Part shown: positions 5,768 to 6,556 of the stretch, in pieces | Numbering within the stretch: the stretch's first letter is position 1 | How the letters are laid out: each line of letters starts with the position of its first letter | Assembly (NCBI GenBank): GCA_017652545.1 | Contig: JAGCAV010000396.1 | Span: 1-6,556 of the forward strand | Source: Lachnospiraceae bacterium | GTDB taxonomy: Bacteria > Bacillota_A > Clostridia > Lachnospirales > Lachnospiraceae | Length of the DNA stretch: 6,556 bases | Reading direction: 5' to 3' | Notes under the pieces: generated by a model | What the model was told of the DNA's origin: nothing | The model's database searches: none | Seen by the model: the letters and a program-made list of their open reading frames with translations, nothing else | Program-made: the position numbers and the translations under genes

Positions 5768-6556
5768 ATGAGCGTTGACATGACCAGATGGGTGGAGATC
5801 GCAAAGGAAAAGATCGGTGAGAGGCCGGCAGGCGAAGGCCGCCTGGCAGGTAAGATCACAATTGTGACCGGCGCGGCCCAGGGCTTCGGAAAAGGCATTG
5901 CCGAGGAACTCTATAAAGAAGGCGCGACCATTGTGATCGCGGATATGAACCTGCCGCTGGCACAGAAGGTCGCCGAAGAACTGGGTGACAGAGCCTGCGC
6001 GATCGCGGTAAATGTATCTGATGAGGAGAGCGTAGCAGCCCTGGTTTCCGAGACGGTGGAGAAATTCGGCGGACTGGATATCATGCTGGCAAACGCCGGT
6101 GTTGTGCGCGCGGGCGGTCTGGCGACCTTTGAGAAGAAGGATATGGATTTTGTGACGTCCATTAACTATACCGGCCTGTTCCTGTGCGCCAAGTATGCGG
6201 CCATCATTATGGAGGCTGAGCATGAGGCGGCCCCGGAGAAACAGTTCGACATTATTGCCATGTCTTCCAAGAGCGGTCTGGAAGGCTCCAAGGCCAACTT
6301 TGCCTATGCGGGTTCCAAGTTCGGCGCAATCGGCCTGGTGCAGAGCTTCGCCCTGGAACTGGCAGCTTACAACATCAAAGTGAATGCTATCTGCCCGGGC
6401 AACTATCTGGACGGTCCGCTCTGGAGCGATCCCGAGAGAGGCCTTTTCGTCCAGTACCTGCAGGCCGGCAAGGTCGCAGGCGCGAAGACAGTCGAGGATG
6501 TGCGCCGTTATTACGAGTCCAAGGTACCCATGAACCGCGGCTGCCTGCCGGTAGAC
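5768..6556 (+). CDS. short-chain dehydrogenase/reductase, sorbitol-6-phosphate dehydrogenase (SrlD)-like, 3' end missing
   Basis: This is a cytosolic NAD(P)-dependent oxidoreductase of the classical SDR family; 263 codons are present and no stop is reached. About 28 extra residues precede the Rossmann fold. Visible motifs are TGAAQGFG (34-41) for the dinucleotide, Asp59 at the end of strand 2 (favouring NAD over NADP), NAG (109-111), Asn133, catalytic Ser167, and Tyr180 with Lys184 in YAGSK, then PG (210-211). The segments SSKSGLEGSK (166-175) and YYESKVPMNRGC (248-259) closely resemble SrlD, which oxidises sorbitol-6-phosphate, so roughly 35-40 residues are probably missing at the end. ATG 5768 has AAGGGAG at 5753-5759. 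In this operon it may act on rhamnose or on a product such as lactaldehyde or a polyol phosphate; the substrate cannot be read from sequence. It follows a leaky terminator, so it may be expressed below the binding protein. Confidence 0.85.
   Translation, partial: MSVDMTRWVEIAKEKIGERPAGEGRLAGKITIVTGAAQGFGKGIAEELYKEGATIVIADMNLPLAQKVAEELGDRACAIAVNVSDEESVAALVSETVEKFGGLDIMLANAGVVRAGGLATFEKKDMDFVTSINYTGLFLCAKYAAIIMEAEHEAAPEKQFDIIAMSSKSGLEGSKANFAYAGSKFGAIGLVQSFALELAAYNIKVNAICPGNYLDGPLWSDPERGLFVQYLQAGKVAGAKTVEDVRRYYESKVPMNRGCLPVD

Noticed and set aside
1..6556. CRISPR arrays, tRNA/rRNA genes, insertion sequences or phage genes
   Set aside because: No regularly spaced palindromic repeats, no transposase or integrase motifs, and no tRNA-like clover-leaf were seen. 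The window is almost entirely metabolic and transport coding sequence.

Overview
The window is 6.6 kb of one sugar-uptake operon, with every gene on the + strand. Overall GC is moderately high. Strong purine-rich Shine-Dalgarno (SD) sites precede the genes, intergenic gaps are tight, and the transporter proteins have Firmicutes-like character. Together these suggest a clostridial (Lachnospiraceae/Oscillospiraceae-like) gut or anaerobic bacterium; that assignment is an inference, not a proof.

Layout: (1) 1-111, the last 36 codons of an FGGY-type sugar kinase that looks like rhamnulokinase; (2) 112-182, a short spacer made of degenerate 7-bp repeats; (3) 183-833, a tandem-domain L-rhamnose mutarotase starting at GTG; (4) 848-2347, a two-domain sugar ABC ATPase; (5) 2361-3356 and 3359-4357, two different membrane permeases; (6) 4358-4457, an AT-rich leader with a small hairpin; (7) 4458-5477, a secreted RhaS-like sugar-binding protein with codon use unlike its neighbours; (8) 5478-5767, a 290-base gap with two strong stem-loops after the binding protein and two further dyads ahead of the next gene; (9) 5768-6556, the first 263 codons of a short-chain dehydrogenase related to sorbitol-6-phosphate dehydrogenase, running off the end of the window.

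The genes fit one pathway. The binding protein captures a deoxyhexose, most likely L-rhamnose, outside the membrane. The permease pair and the fused ATPase import it, the mutarotase speeds anomer interconversion, and the kinase phosphorylates the isomerised sugar. The dehydrogenase probably acts on the sugar or on a downstream hydroxy-carbonyl intermediate. The gene content matches the rhizobial rhamnose locus (SBP, ATPase, two permeases, mutarotase, kinase) but in a different order, with the binding protein last.

I do not see a clearly new defence, mobile or RNA system. The points most worth a second look are the duplicated mutarotase whose two halves have lost different conserved residues, the heptamer array that supplies its ribosome-binding site, the separately tuned expression of the binding protein, and the structured leader of the dehydrogenase gene.
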